In this document: positions 34,173-44,130 of the stretch, piece by piece
How the letters are laid out: each line of letters starts with the position of its first letter
Position numbering within the stretch: the stretch's first letter is position 1
From: Martelella radicis
GTDB lineage: Bacteria > Pseudomonadota > Alphaproteobacteria > Rhizobiales > Rhizobiaceae
Direction: 5' to 3'
Length of the DNA stretch: 64,000 nt
Assembly (NCBI RefSeq): GCF_014196625.1
Contig: NZ_JACIDZ010000001.1
Span: 310,001-374,000, forward strand
Made by a program: the position numbers and the translations under genes
Notes under the pieces: generated by a model
The model's database searches: none
What the model saw: the letters and a program-made list of their open reading frames with translations, nothing else
Told to the model about the DNA's origin: nothing

Positions 34173-35117
34173 TCAGCCCTTCTCCGCAAGGCGTGGATCG
34201 AGAATGGCAATGGCGATGTCGGCGAGGAAGTTGGCAACGACATAGAGCGCTGTCGTGACGACGACAGAGCCGAGGACGACAGGAAAATTGCGGCTGATGA
34301 CTGCATCATAGGCCATGGAGCCGAGGCCGGGACGCGAGAACACCACCTCGACCAGCACGGCGCCCGACAGGAGGTTGCCCATCCCGACGCCGAGTACGGA
34401 GATCACCGGGATGATCGCGATTGGCAAAACGCAGCGCAGAACGATGTGCATCTTGCTGACGCCGAACGTCTGGAAGGTGCGCACGTGCGGTTCCGCCAGC
34501 GTTTCCAGCATGGCGACCCGCACCAGTCGGGCGATGTAGCCGACCCAGGCGACGCCGACGGCAAAGGCCGGCAAGATCAGATGATGGAACTGATCGCCGA
34601 TATCGCCCGGCTCGCCCGCGCCGATTGACGGAAACCATTGGAGCTGAACGGAAAACAGGATCAGGGCATAGATCGCCATCAAAAAGGCGGGCAGGGCCAC
34701 GACGCTGGTGGAAATCAGGCCAATGATGCGGTCGGTCCAGCTATCCGGCCTCAGCGCCGCCCATATGCCGAGAGGAATACCCATGACGGCTGCCCAGCCG
34801 AGACCGGTCACGGCGAGAAGAACGGTCTTGGGCAGCGCCGAGAGCACCATCTGCGTGACGGGGCGCTGATTGAGGATATCCGTCCCCAGATCGCCGTGAA
34901 GCAATGACCACAGGAAGTTCAGAGCCTGGATTGCCAGGGGCTGATCGAGCCCCATGCGCTGCCTGAAAGCTTCTTTCTGCAGTTCACTGGCGCGCGGTCC
35001 CAGAGCGATTGTCGCCGGGTCGCCGGGCACAGTGTAGATCAGGAGAAAGAGAATCGTCATGGCGACGAGCAGCACTGCTACGCCGAGCGCGAATCGTCTT
35101 GCGATATAGCTTGCCAT
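34173..35117 (-). CDS. Peptide-type ABC transporter permease, DppB/OppB-like
   Basis: 314 residues from the ATG at 35117 (MASYIARRFALGVAVLLVAM). Typical DppB features are TVPGDPATIALGPRAS, the segment HHLILPAFAVGVAWVGYIAR and the EAA loop TFGVSKMHIVLRCVLPIAII, with about six membrane helices. It opens the ABC operon, which is read away from the GntR regulator at 35285, so both probably share control in the 167-bp gap. Confidence 0.93.
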   Translation of the reverse strand: MASYIARRFALGVAVLLVAMTILFLLIYTVPGDPATIALGPRASELQKEAFRQRMGLDQPLAIQALNFLWSLLHGDLGTDILNQRPVTQMVLSALPKTVLLAVTGLGWAAVMGIPLGIWAALRPDSWTDRIIGLISTSVVALPAFLMAIYALILFSVQLQWFPSIGAGEPGDIGDQFHHLILPAFAVGVAWVGYIARLVRVAMLETLAEPHVRTFQTFGVSKMHIVLRCVLPIAIIPVISVLGVGMGNLLSGAVLVEVVFSRPGLGSMAYDAVISRNFPVVLGSVVVTTALYVVANFLADIAIAILDPRLAEKG

Positions 35118-35230
35118 TGGCTCCGTTTCGGTCGCTTGCGCGGGCAGGGCGTCCGGGAAGGAAGTCAGCGCCTGCCTGCGTTTCAAGACTTCTTAAGGGC
35201 AGTTTCGAAATACGCACCATAATATATTAC

Positions 35231-35240
35231 AGTGTACATT
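35231..35240. promoter_or_regulatory. Candidate GntR operator between the ABC operon and its regulator
   Basis: AGTGTACATT is an imperfect palindrome around TGTACA in the AT-rich part of the divergent intergenic region, overlapping likely promoter elements for the minus-strand operon (TTGACT at 35272-35267 on the minus strand is a possible -35). FadR-type GntR regulators bind short palindromes with GT/AC half sites. Only one such site is visible, so this is a weak assignment. Confidence 0.3.
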
Positions 35241-35284
35241 GCCAATAAGGTATCAACCTTTTAAAGTCAACGGACGGAATCAGA

Positions 35285-36043
35285 ATGGGGTGGAGCCGAA
35301 TGGCGGCGGAGCGTGTTTTCAAGTGGCGAGATGATGTCGATGCGGGACGCGGCAGGTCTCCCTCGCTCACGGACAAGGCCTATGAGGGCATCCGAGAACG
35401 CATTGTCGAGCGCAGCCTGGAGCCCGGCCATGACTTCACCGAGGCGGAACTCGCACGTGATCTTCAGATGAGCAAGACGCCGGTGCGGGAGGCGCTGGCA
35501 CGCCTTCAGATGGAAGGCTTCGTGCAGGCAATCCCGCGACGGGGCTATATGGTCACGCCGCTGCACATGTCCGCCATCAGGGACCTGTTTGCCTTCCGCG
35601 CTCTGGTGGATGGCGAAGCAGCCGCGCTTGCGGCCCGGAACCTCGCATCTGCGCATGCGGACGAACTGAAAGAGTTGCTCGAAGTCAGTGCGCTAAGCGC
35701 GCCGGCGATCAAGCCCGACGCCTCGGCGATTGCCCGGATGATCCGCATCGACAATGCCTTCCATGAGATCATTGCGCTTGCCTCCGGCAATGCCCGGCTC
35801 CATCGCTGTATCGTCGGCGTGCTCCGTGAGTTCGAGCGGTTCTACCATATCGAGGCCAGCCATCCGGAATTCTATGGATCGGATTTCGTCGGCCATTCTG
35901 ATGTTTATGATGCGATTCTGAAGAGCGATCCTGAATATGCGCGCAAGACAATGCATGCTCATCTGGAAAGCTCTCGCCGCGTCCTCATCAAGGGTCTCAC
36001 CGAAGGGCCTTCCGAGACCGGGGGGCAGTCCGCCTGGATATAG
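35285..36043 (+). CDS. GntR family transcriptional regulator with FCD domain
   Basis: 252 residues. The winged helix-turn-helix covers about residues 28-90 (LTDKAYEGIRERIVERSLEP, TEAELARDLQMSKTPVREAL, ARLQMEGFVQAIPRRGYMV). The C-terminal FCD ligand-binding domain includes FAFRALVDGEAAALAARNLA, DNAFHEIIALASGNARL and a final HSDVYDAILKSDPEYARKTM with the metal-binding His. It is divergent from the peptide ABC operon and is the obvious candidate to repress it in the absence of substrate. An ATG at 35300 is an alternative start. Confidence 0.93.
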   Translation: MGWSRMAAERVFKWRDDVDAGRGRSPSLTDKAYEGIRERIVERSLEPGHDFTEAELARDLQMSKTPVREALARLQMEGFVQAIPRRGYMVTPLHMSAIRDLFAFRALVDGEAAALAARNLASAHADELKELLEVSALSAPAIKPDASAIARMIRIDNAFHEIIALASGNARLHRCIVGVLREFERFYHIEASHPEFYGSDFVGHSDVYDAILKSDPEYARKTMHAHLESSRRVLIKGLTEGPSETGGQSAWI

Positions 36044-36269
36044 AGTGCTGAAGGATGAACCGAGCGAGGTCTCTCGGTGCCGGATCGGCCAGCACATGGC
36101 AGCCCGCGCGGCCTTCGCGGCTTGTCTGTTTGCAGGCTGGGGAAGCTTGCCGGCGACCGTCCGCAGCATTTTGCGCTGCCTGTTGGGACATTGACTGTCA
36201 TGGCGGTTCGCGTCACAAGCGGGCAGGGCATCCGGCCCGTTTCACGATGTGACGGCAAAAGGGCGAGCT

Positions 36270-37232
36270 TTGAATATCTGGATTTTGACGGACGGCAAGA
36301 TCGGGGATCGGGTGCAATGCCTTGGGGTTGTCTCGCGCCTTGGCGCCAGGGCCGAGGAGAAGGTCATTCTGCCCGGCAAGCCATGGGAATGGTGGATGCC
36401 GCACGGTCCGGTTCCGCCGAAACACAGGCCCGGCCGGCCGGAAAGCCCGATCTCGCCGCCTTATCCCGATGTCGCGATTGCAAGCGGCCGGCGGATGGTG
36501 CCCTATCTGAAGGCAGTCAAAAAGGCGTCCGCGGGGCGAACCTTTACGGTCTTTCTGAAGGATCCGCGCATCGGCGCGTCAGCGGCTGATCTCATCTGGA
36601 TGCCGCGTCACGACAGGTTTCGCGCCGACAATGTGCTGGTGACCGACACAGGCCCCCATCCGCTGACTGAGGAAGCGATTTCAGAGGCCACCGGCGAGCG
36701 GCCGGAGGCCTGGGCGAAATTGCCTGCGCCCAGACTTGGCATTCTGATCGGCAATCCTGTGTCCGGCACGCGCGATGAGGATGCCGCGCTTGCGCACTTC
36801 CTTGCGCAGGTCGATCATGCAAAGGCCGAGGTCGGCAGCATCGTCGTTACCCAGTCGCGGCGCACGCCGGATGCCGTCATGACGGCATTGCGCGCGCGCC
36901 TTTCCGGTTTTCCACACTGGATCTGGTCGCCGGATGCCGAAGCCAATCCATATCGGGCGCTGCTCGGCTTTTGCGACATGCTGGCGGTAACGGGCGATTC
37001 CCACAACATGGTGAGCGAGGCCTTGTCCACCGGCAAACCGGTGTTCCCGTTGGTGCCGTATCACATCAACCCGAAGCTTGCAGGCTTTCTGAAACGGCTG
37101 GAGGCGGCGGGCCAGACCCGTCCGTTCGACGGGCCCCTTCGCCCCTATCGCTACGAGCGGGTTGATGCGACGGAAGAGATCGCCGAGGCAATCCGGCGCG
37201 GCCTAGCGGCGCATGGCCGCAAGGCTCCTTGA
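36270..37232 (+). CDS. ELM1 / GtrOC1-like family protein (DUF1022)
   Basis: About 320 residues. The N-terminus NIWILTDGKIGDRVQCLGV, the block YPDVAIASGRRMVPYLKAVK, LGILIGNPVSG and the C-terminal LAVTGDSHNMVSEALSTGKP with FPLVPYHINPKLAGFLKRLE define the family of plant ELM1 (mitochondrial fission) and its alphaproteobacterial relatives, which have a GT-B-like fold. A glycosyltransferase-like or envelope role is possible but unproven. The start is probably TTG at 36270, behind AAAGGGCGAG; a GTG at 36249 is in frame without a good ribosome-binding site. Confidence 0.87.
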   Translation: MNIWILTDGKIGDRVQCLGVVSRLGARAEEKVILPGKPWEWWMPHGPVPPKHRPGRPESPISPPYPDVAIASGRRMVPYLKAVKKASAGRTFTVFLKDPRIGASAADLIWMPRHDRFRADNVLVTDTGPHPLTEEAISEATGERPEAWAKLPAPRLGILIGNPVSGTRDEDAALAHFLAQVDHAKAEVGSIVVTQSRRTPDAVMTALRARLSGFPHWIWSPDAEANPYRALLGFCDMLAVTGDSHNMVSEALSTGKPVFPLVPYHINPKLAGFLKRLEAAGQTRPFDGPLRPYRYERVDATEEIAEAIRRGLAAHGRKAP

Positions 37233-37245
37233 TCAGGCCGGGCGA

Positions 37246-37926
37246 TCAGGCAACCGTGATCGGATCCTCGGGAAAGGCGAGTTGTTCGCGGGCGCGCCAT
37301 TCCGGCGTGACGTAATTGACGATCAATGATTTGCGTACGCCCTCGATCGGGCGCTGTTCGAAGCCGTGCCATGTATTGTTGGCCGGCACGAAAATCATTG
37401 CCAGGTTCGGCCCGAAGGGCGAGCGGCCGAAATGTTCCTCCTTCGAGGCATAGATATCGGTTCCGAGCTTCTCGTGGCCCGGTCCGTCGGACAGGTAGAT
37501 CAGCAGGGTAAAGAGCTTCACGCCGATATCCGTGTGGGGCTCCAGCCAGAAGCCGTTCGTGTCCTGGGCGTATTCGATCCGAAGGCTCGACCCTTCGATA
37601 TTGGTGCCGAACGTGTTCTGCACGACGGCTGCGACGTCAGGCGACTGGAAGGCTGCGGCCACAGCGGCGCAACTGTCGTATTTCGCCTTGTTCTCCTGAT
37701 CGAAATAATGTCGGCTCTTGTTGTGAACCTCGCGCGTGCCCGACACGCCGCCGAGATCCGGCCGCGGAAAATCGAGCGACTGAAGATCGGCGAGCAGGGC
37801 CTCGGGAAACATCTCCTTGACCAGCCAGTGCCGGTAGGGCGTCGGGGTCGACTCAGCATTCGTGAATGCCGCTTTGACGTGTTCACCGACATTGCCGTAT
37901 TTCGCTTCGTTCATTTTTGAAACCAT
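37246..37926 (-). CDS. 2OG-Fe(II) oxygenase family protein
   Basis: 226 residues with the double-stranded beta-helix iron facial triad H131-x-D133 (EPHTDIG) and H187 (NNTWHGFEQRP), and R198 (GVRKSLIVNYV) as the likely 2-oxoglutarate anchor. The N-terminal part (PYRHWLVKEMFPEALLADLQ) resembles prolyl-4-hydroxylase-like proteins of envelope or small-molecule modification. Substrate unknown. Start ATG at 37926 (GAAGA site); 37914 is an alternative. It converges on the ELM1-like gene 13 bp away. Confidence 0.88.
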   Translation of the reverse strand: MVSKMNEAKYGNVGEHVKAAFTNAESTPTPYRHWLVKEMFPEALLADLQSLDFPRPDLGGVSGTREVHNKSRHYFDQENKAKYDSCAAVAAAFQSPDVAAVVQNTFGTNIEGSSLRIEYAQDTNGFWLEPHTDIGVKLFTLLIYLSDGPGHEKLGTDIYASKEEHFGRSPFGPNLAMIFVPANNTWHGFEQRPIEGVRKSLIVNYVTPEWRAREQLAFPEDPITVA

Positions 37927-38002
37927 TCTTCAATTAAACTGGCGCAACCGTACATGCATCGCCGACGCCGCACAACTGCAGTGGTGATGGCGACCGTGCC
38001 GG

Positions 38003-40774
<2,772 letters not shown>

Positions 40775-40860
40775 GGGGCGAATATGGAGCCACCCGCCGA
40801 AAAAGAAAAGGGGTAGGGGCAAAGAAACGGAACAAATAAGAAACATTTTGGCGGTCGGCT

Positions 40861-41718
40861 TCAGTTCCTCAGCACGACATAGGCGCGGATGAAACCGTCA
40901 TAGAGCATGCGGCCGCGCCAGAGGGCGAACGGCCAGACCCACCAGACGAACAGGACCAGAAGCGTGGCGGCGTTGAGCACGAGGATGTCGGCGATGGCGC
41001 GCTGGTCGGTTCCCACGGTCTCGAGCAGAGCGACGGCCTCCGTGACGGAAGAGGGGTTCGGCGCCTTGGACGCAATGACGAACTGAATGACATTGTTGGC
41101 AATCAACGGCCAGAACTTGAGATACTCCCGCGTAACGGTCTTGCCGGGCGAGAGCGGCGGCGGGTCCTTGGCCAGCGCGTCCGTGGTCACGCGGAGCGAC
41201 ATGAGCCGCTTGCCGGGCGTCCAGCCGAGGAAAATCATCGACAGCGCGAGCGCCAGCGGGAAGGCGAGGAGTTGGATCGTGGAGACGGCGCGCTCGATCA
41301 GCGGCGAGGGAAAGACAGGATCGCCGCTCTCGTCGAGCTGGATGGAAACGGAGCGGGTGAAGGTTCCGCCGTCTTCGCCGGTGCGGCTTTCGGTGACCGT
41401 GGCCAGGCGCTTCTGCGGCAGGAAGAAGCTGTCGACCGTGCAGGACTGCGCGCTCATTGCCGTGTCGCCGTCCTCCGTTCCTGGCCAGTTCTGTTCGATT
41501 TCGGCAAAGACCGGCAGGCTTCTGTCCGCCGGCTGGCAGATGCGGGTGTGGAAGAAGGAGCTGGCGACGCCATCCCTGAGCTGCGGGCTCGCCAATGCCA
41601 GAGCTCCGACCGCGAAGGTGGCGAGAATGCCGAAGATGACAAAGTCAATGAGAAGCGCCGCCAGACGACGCAGAAACAGGCGCGGCGGGCGCTGAGGGGC
41701 GGCGTTCCGGTCGGTCAT
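40861..41718 (-). CDS. RDD family membrane protein
   Basis: 285 residues. It starts with the RDD-type sequence [20 protein letters not shown], in which R-x-x-A-x-x-I-D lies in the first helix. A periplasmic part with several cysteines ([18 protein letters not shown]) comes next, then [16 protein letters not shown], the second RDD signature, and two further helices. The long insertion between helices one and two is unusual for the family. Role unknown. The ATG overlaps the thioesterase stop (ATGA). Confidence 0.82.
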   Translation of the reverse strand: MTDRNAAPQRPPRLFLRRLAALLIDFVIFGILATFAVGALALASPQLRDGVASSFFHTRICQPADRSLPVFAEIEQNWPGTEDGDTAMSAQSCTVDSFFLPQKRLATVTESRTGEDGGTFTRSVSIQLDESGDPVFPSPLIERAVSTIQLLAFPLALALSMIFLGWTPGKRLMSLRVTTDALAKDPPPLSPGKTVTREYLKFWPLIANNVIQFVIASKAPNPSSVTEAVALLETVGTDQRAIADILVLNAATLLVLFVWWVWPFALWRGRMLYDGFIRAYVVLRN

Positions 41719-42131
41719 GCTTCATCGTCCGCTTCGCTGATGGATGGCTGCTTCGTCTGCGGAACGGGGGCGGGCCTGCCGCTTGCATCCATCGCCACCA
41801 TCACGAATTCGGCCTCGGTGACTTTCTCTCGGCGTGGCCGGTCGTGACGATGAACCCACGCCTCGACCTTTACCGTCATCGAGGTGCGGCCGATCCGGGC
41901 GAAGTCGGTATAAACGCAAAGCGTATCGCCGATCTTGACCGGTTTCTGAAAGGTGATCGAATTGACGGCGACAGTGACCGTTCGCATGCCGGCATGTTCC
42001 GACGCTGCGACGAAGGCGCCGAGATCCATCTGCGACATCACCCAACCGCCGAAAATGTCTCCGGCCGGGTTGGCGTTGGCGGGCATCGCCACGGTTCTGA
42101 GCGTCAGATCGCCCTTGGGTCTCTCGGTCAC
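41715..42131 (-). CDS. Acyl-CoA thioesterase, YciA-like hotdog family
   Basis: 138 residues. The segment LRTVAMPANANPAGDIFGGW with VMSQMDLGAFVAASEHAG is the hotdog-fold signature of YciA-type thioesterases, with the active-site Asp in AGDIFGG or MDLG. VNSITFQKPVKIGDTLCVY and AEFVMVAMDASGRPAPVP complete it. It hydrolyses acyl-CoA thioesters in the cytoplasm; chain length preference cannot be told. Coupled to the RDD gene by ATGA overlap. Confidence 0.93.
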   Translation of the reverse strand: MTERPKGDLTLRTVAMPANANPAGDIFGGWVMSQMDLGAFVAASEHAGMRTVTVAVNSITFQKPVKIGDTLCVYTDFARIGRTSMTVKVEAWVHRHDRPRREKVTEAEFVMVAMDASGRPAPVPQTKQPSISEADDEA

Positions 42132-42276
42132 TGATTCTTCTCCTGCGGCCAGACTTGTTGCAATTTACCGCCCGTTTGGCCCGGCGCAAGTGCCGCCGCG
42201 CGGGCGAGGGCGCGGGCGGCAAAGCATTTGTTTACATATGTCTGTTTTACTCGCCCAAAGGTTTCAACCCCTGGGC

Positions 42277-43347
42277 ATGATGAACGGTATGGCGTCTTTT
42301 TCTCATCTGCGAAACGCGGTTTCCTGCGCGACGATTTCTCTGGTTCTTGCCAGTTGTTCCATCGGCGGGCTGATGACATCGTTTTCCTTCGATACCAGCG
42401 ACAAGGACACGCAGGTGGTCACGCGGAGCGAGGCGGAGAAGGCGAAGCCTGCCGTGGCCTCCGCTCCTGCGCCTCAGACCTCACCGGAAGACCTTGCCAG
42501 GGATGATCCGCCTCCTCAGTCCATCGAGCAGCTTATTGCCGAGACGGAGACATCGGCTGGCCTGCCGATCGACGGCTATCTTGGCTTCAATGCCACCGAG
42601 GATAAGTCGGACGTCGCATCGATCGCCGATACAGAGGCGAGGCTCGCCGAGGAACAGACGGCGGCCGCAGCGGCGAAGGATCCCGGCATTGACCCGATCA
42701 ACACGGCCTCGCTTCTGCCCCATGTGGCTCCCGGCGCAGGTGCGGGGCAGGGGAGTGTTGCAGAGCCGAAGCAGAAGCGCATACCGGGCCTGATGCCGCT
42801 TGCCGAGCGGCAATGCCGCAGCGAACTCAACGCGATGGGGGTCACCTTTACCGATGTGGAGGCGATCGCCAAGGGTAGTCAATGCGGCATCGCCTATCCG
42901 GTCAGATTGCAAAAACTGCCGGGCAATATCGCGATCTCGCCGGATGTGACGGTCAATTGCGAGACCGCTCTTACCTTTGCCCAGTGGGTTCAGAACGATG
43001 TCGCGCCGGCCGTGCGCGTGCGCTACCTCACCGGCCTGAAATCGATCGAGACCATGGGCGGCTATTCTTGCCGCCGGGTCAACAATGGCACGAACTCGCG
43101 GACGATGTCGGAGCATTCGAAGGGGAATGCAATCGATATCGGCGGCTTCACACTCAATTCCGGCAAGACCATAGATGTCTCCCCGAAGGGCTTCTTTGCC
43201 TTCCGGGAGAAGGGGCTTTTGAAATCGGTCCGCGCCAGCGGGTGCGAGTATTTCAACACCGTGCTCGGTCCCGGCTATCCCAAGCATAATGATCATTTTC
43301 ACTTTGATTTGAAGCAGCGCTCCTCCGGCAGGACCTACTGCAACTGA
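42277..43347 (+). CDS. Extensin-like family lipoprotein, putative zinc peptidase fold (COG3921)
   Basis: 356 residues. MMNGMASFSHLRNAVSCATI leads into a lipobox (VLASC), so it is probably a lipoprotein. A long Ala/Pro/Glu-rich linker reaches about residue 165. The C-terminal extensin-like domain starts near KRIPGLMPLAERQCRSELNA. It contains H280 and D287 in EHSKGNAIDIGG, and H337, H340 and H342 in KHNDHFHFDL, the arrangement of LAS/M15-type D,D-peptidases, so peptidoglycan as substrate is plausible. Start codon choice is uncertain (42238, 42277 and 42289 are in frame). Confidence 0.87.
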   Translation: MMNGMASFSHLRNAVSCATISLVLASCSIGGLMTSFSFDTSDKDTQVVTRSEAEKAKPAVASAPAPQTSPEDLARDDPPPQSIEQLIAETETSAGLPIDGYLGFNATEDKSDVASIADTEARLAEEQTAAAAAKDPGIDPINTASLLPHVAPGAGAGQGSVAEPKQKRIPGLMPLAERQCRSELNAMGVTFTDVEAIAKGSQCGIAYPVRLQKLPGNIAISPDVTVNCETALTFAQWVQNDVAPAVRVRYLTGLKSIETMGGYSCRRVNNGTNSRTMSEHSKGNAIDIGGFTLNSGKTIDVSPKGFFAFREKGLLKSVRASGCEYFNTVLGPGYPKHNDHFHFDLKQRSSGRTYCN

Positions 43348-43440
43348 TCGAGCTTCCGCAGAGCTGCGGATGCGTTCACGTCGAGAACTCTCCCGGCCTT
43401 CGGCTGTGCTCCTCACGATCTAGCGTGTCAAGCAAGAGCA

Positions 43441-43476
43441 CGAAACGTTTCGCGTGGTCGTGCGTAACGTTTCGCG
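43441..43476. promoter_or_regulatory. Two operator-like AACGTTTCGCG sites 22 bp apart
   Basis: CGAAACGTTTCG (43441-43452) is a perfect 12-bp palindrome, and the second copy GTAACGTTTCGCG extends to 43476. The shared AACGTTTCGCG begins at 43444 and 43466, exactly 22 bp apart, or about two helical turns, so a dimeric or tetrameric regulator could bind both on the same face. No regulator is identified. Confidence 0.4.
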
Positions 43477-43676
43477 CGACGCAAAGGGGCTTTCGTCGCC
43501 GATCTGCCGGAGGAGTGGTGTTCGATTATGTTTGAATTATCACCCTAGGGTTGCGAATCTGCTGACGGCGATAGCTGCACGAAGGAGGCATGCGGGCAGC
43601 CGTCCTTGAGGCGATGTCTTTTTCTTAATGACAAGGCCGGAAGATCGGCATTAAGATCGGATCAGTCTCAGGGAGC

Positions 43677-43704
43677 TTGAAACGGACTCGGTACATACAG
43701 ATAT
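43677..43704 (+). promoter_or_regulatory. Possible promoter of clpS-clpA
   Basis: TTGAAA (43677-43682) and AGATAT (43699-43704) are separated by 16 bases, and transcription would start near 43711, about 55 bases before the clpS ATG. The match to the housekeeping consensus is moderate. Confidence 0.4.
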
Positions 43705-43766
43705 GAACGTCAACAAAGGCTGGTGTACGCGGCTTAAAATCTAGAGGACGCACGGAGTTAGTGAGA

Positions 43767-44120
43767 ATGATCGCGATGTCGATCCGGATGCAGAACGACC
43801 CTTCGAAGAACGGGGGCAATCCGAACCGCGGAACGGCGGTGATCGCGCGCACCAAGCCCAAGACGAAGAAACCCAGCCTCTACCGGGTTCTCCTGTTGAA
43901 TGATGACTACACACCAATGGAGTTTGTAATCCATATTCTGGAGCGTTTCTTCCAGAAGGATCGCGAGGCGGCGACCCGCATCATGCTGAATGTCCACAAT
44001 AACGGCGTGGGCGAATGCGGGGTTTTCACCTATGAGGTGGCTGAGACCAAGGTCAGTCAGGTCATGGATTTTGCGCGTCAGCACCAACACCCATTGCAAT
44101 GTGTCATGGAAAAGAAGTGA
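43767..44120 (+). CDS. clpS: ATP-dependent Clp protease adaptor ClpS
   Basis: 117 residues. The basic, flexible N-terminus ([20 protein letters not shown]) leads into the core [20 protein letters not shown] with [20 protein letters not shown] and [20 protein letters not shown], where the acidic NDDYT pocket and the Met bind N-degron residues. ClpS hands N-end-rule substrates to ClpA, encoded 10 bp downstream. The ATG at 43767 lies 9 bp behind GGAG; 43776 is also possible. Confidence 0.97.
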   Translation: MIAMSIRMQNDPSKNGGNPNRGTAVIARTKPKTKKPSLYRVLLLNDDYTPMEFVIHILERFFQKDREAATRIMLNVHNNGVGECGVFTYEVAETKVSQVMDFARQHQHPLQCVMEKK

Positions 44121-44130
44121 GGATCTGATC

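Larger units (their letters stand above)
43348..43766. other. Intergenic region between the extensin-like gene and clpS
   Basis: About 420 bp without a clear gene. It contains two AACGTTTCGCG sites (43441-43476), a bulged hairpin GCGACGCAAAG/CTTTCGTCGC (43477-43500) and a possible 12-codon ORF at 43590-43628 with an AAGGAGG site. A promoter-like pair TTGAAA (43677-43682), 16 bp, AGATAT (43699-43704) lies about 60 bp before clpS. Confidence 0.6.
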
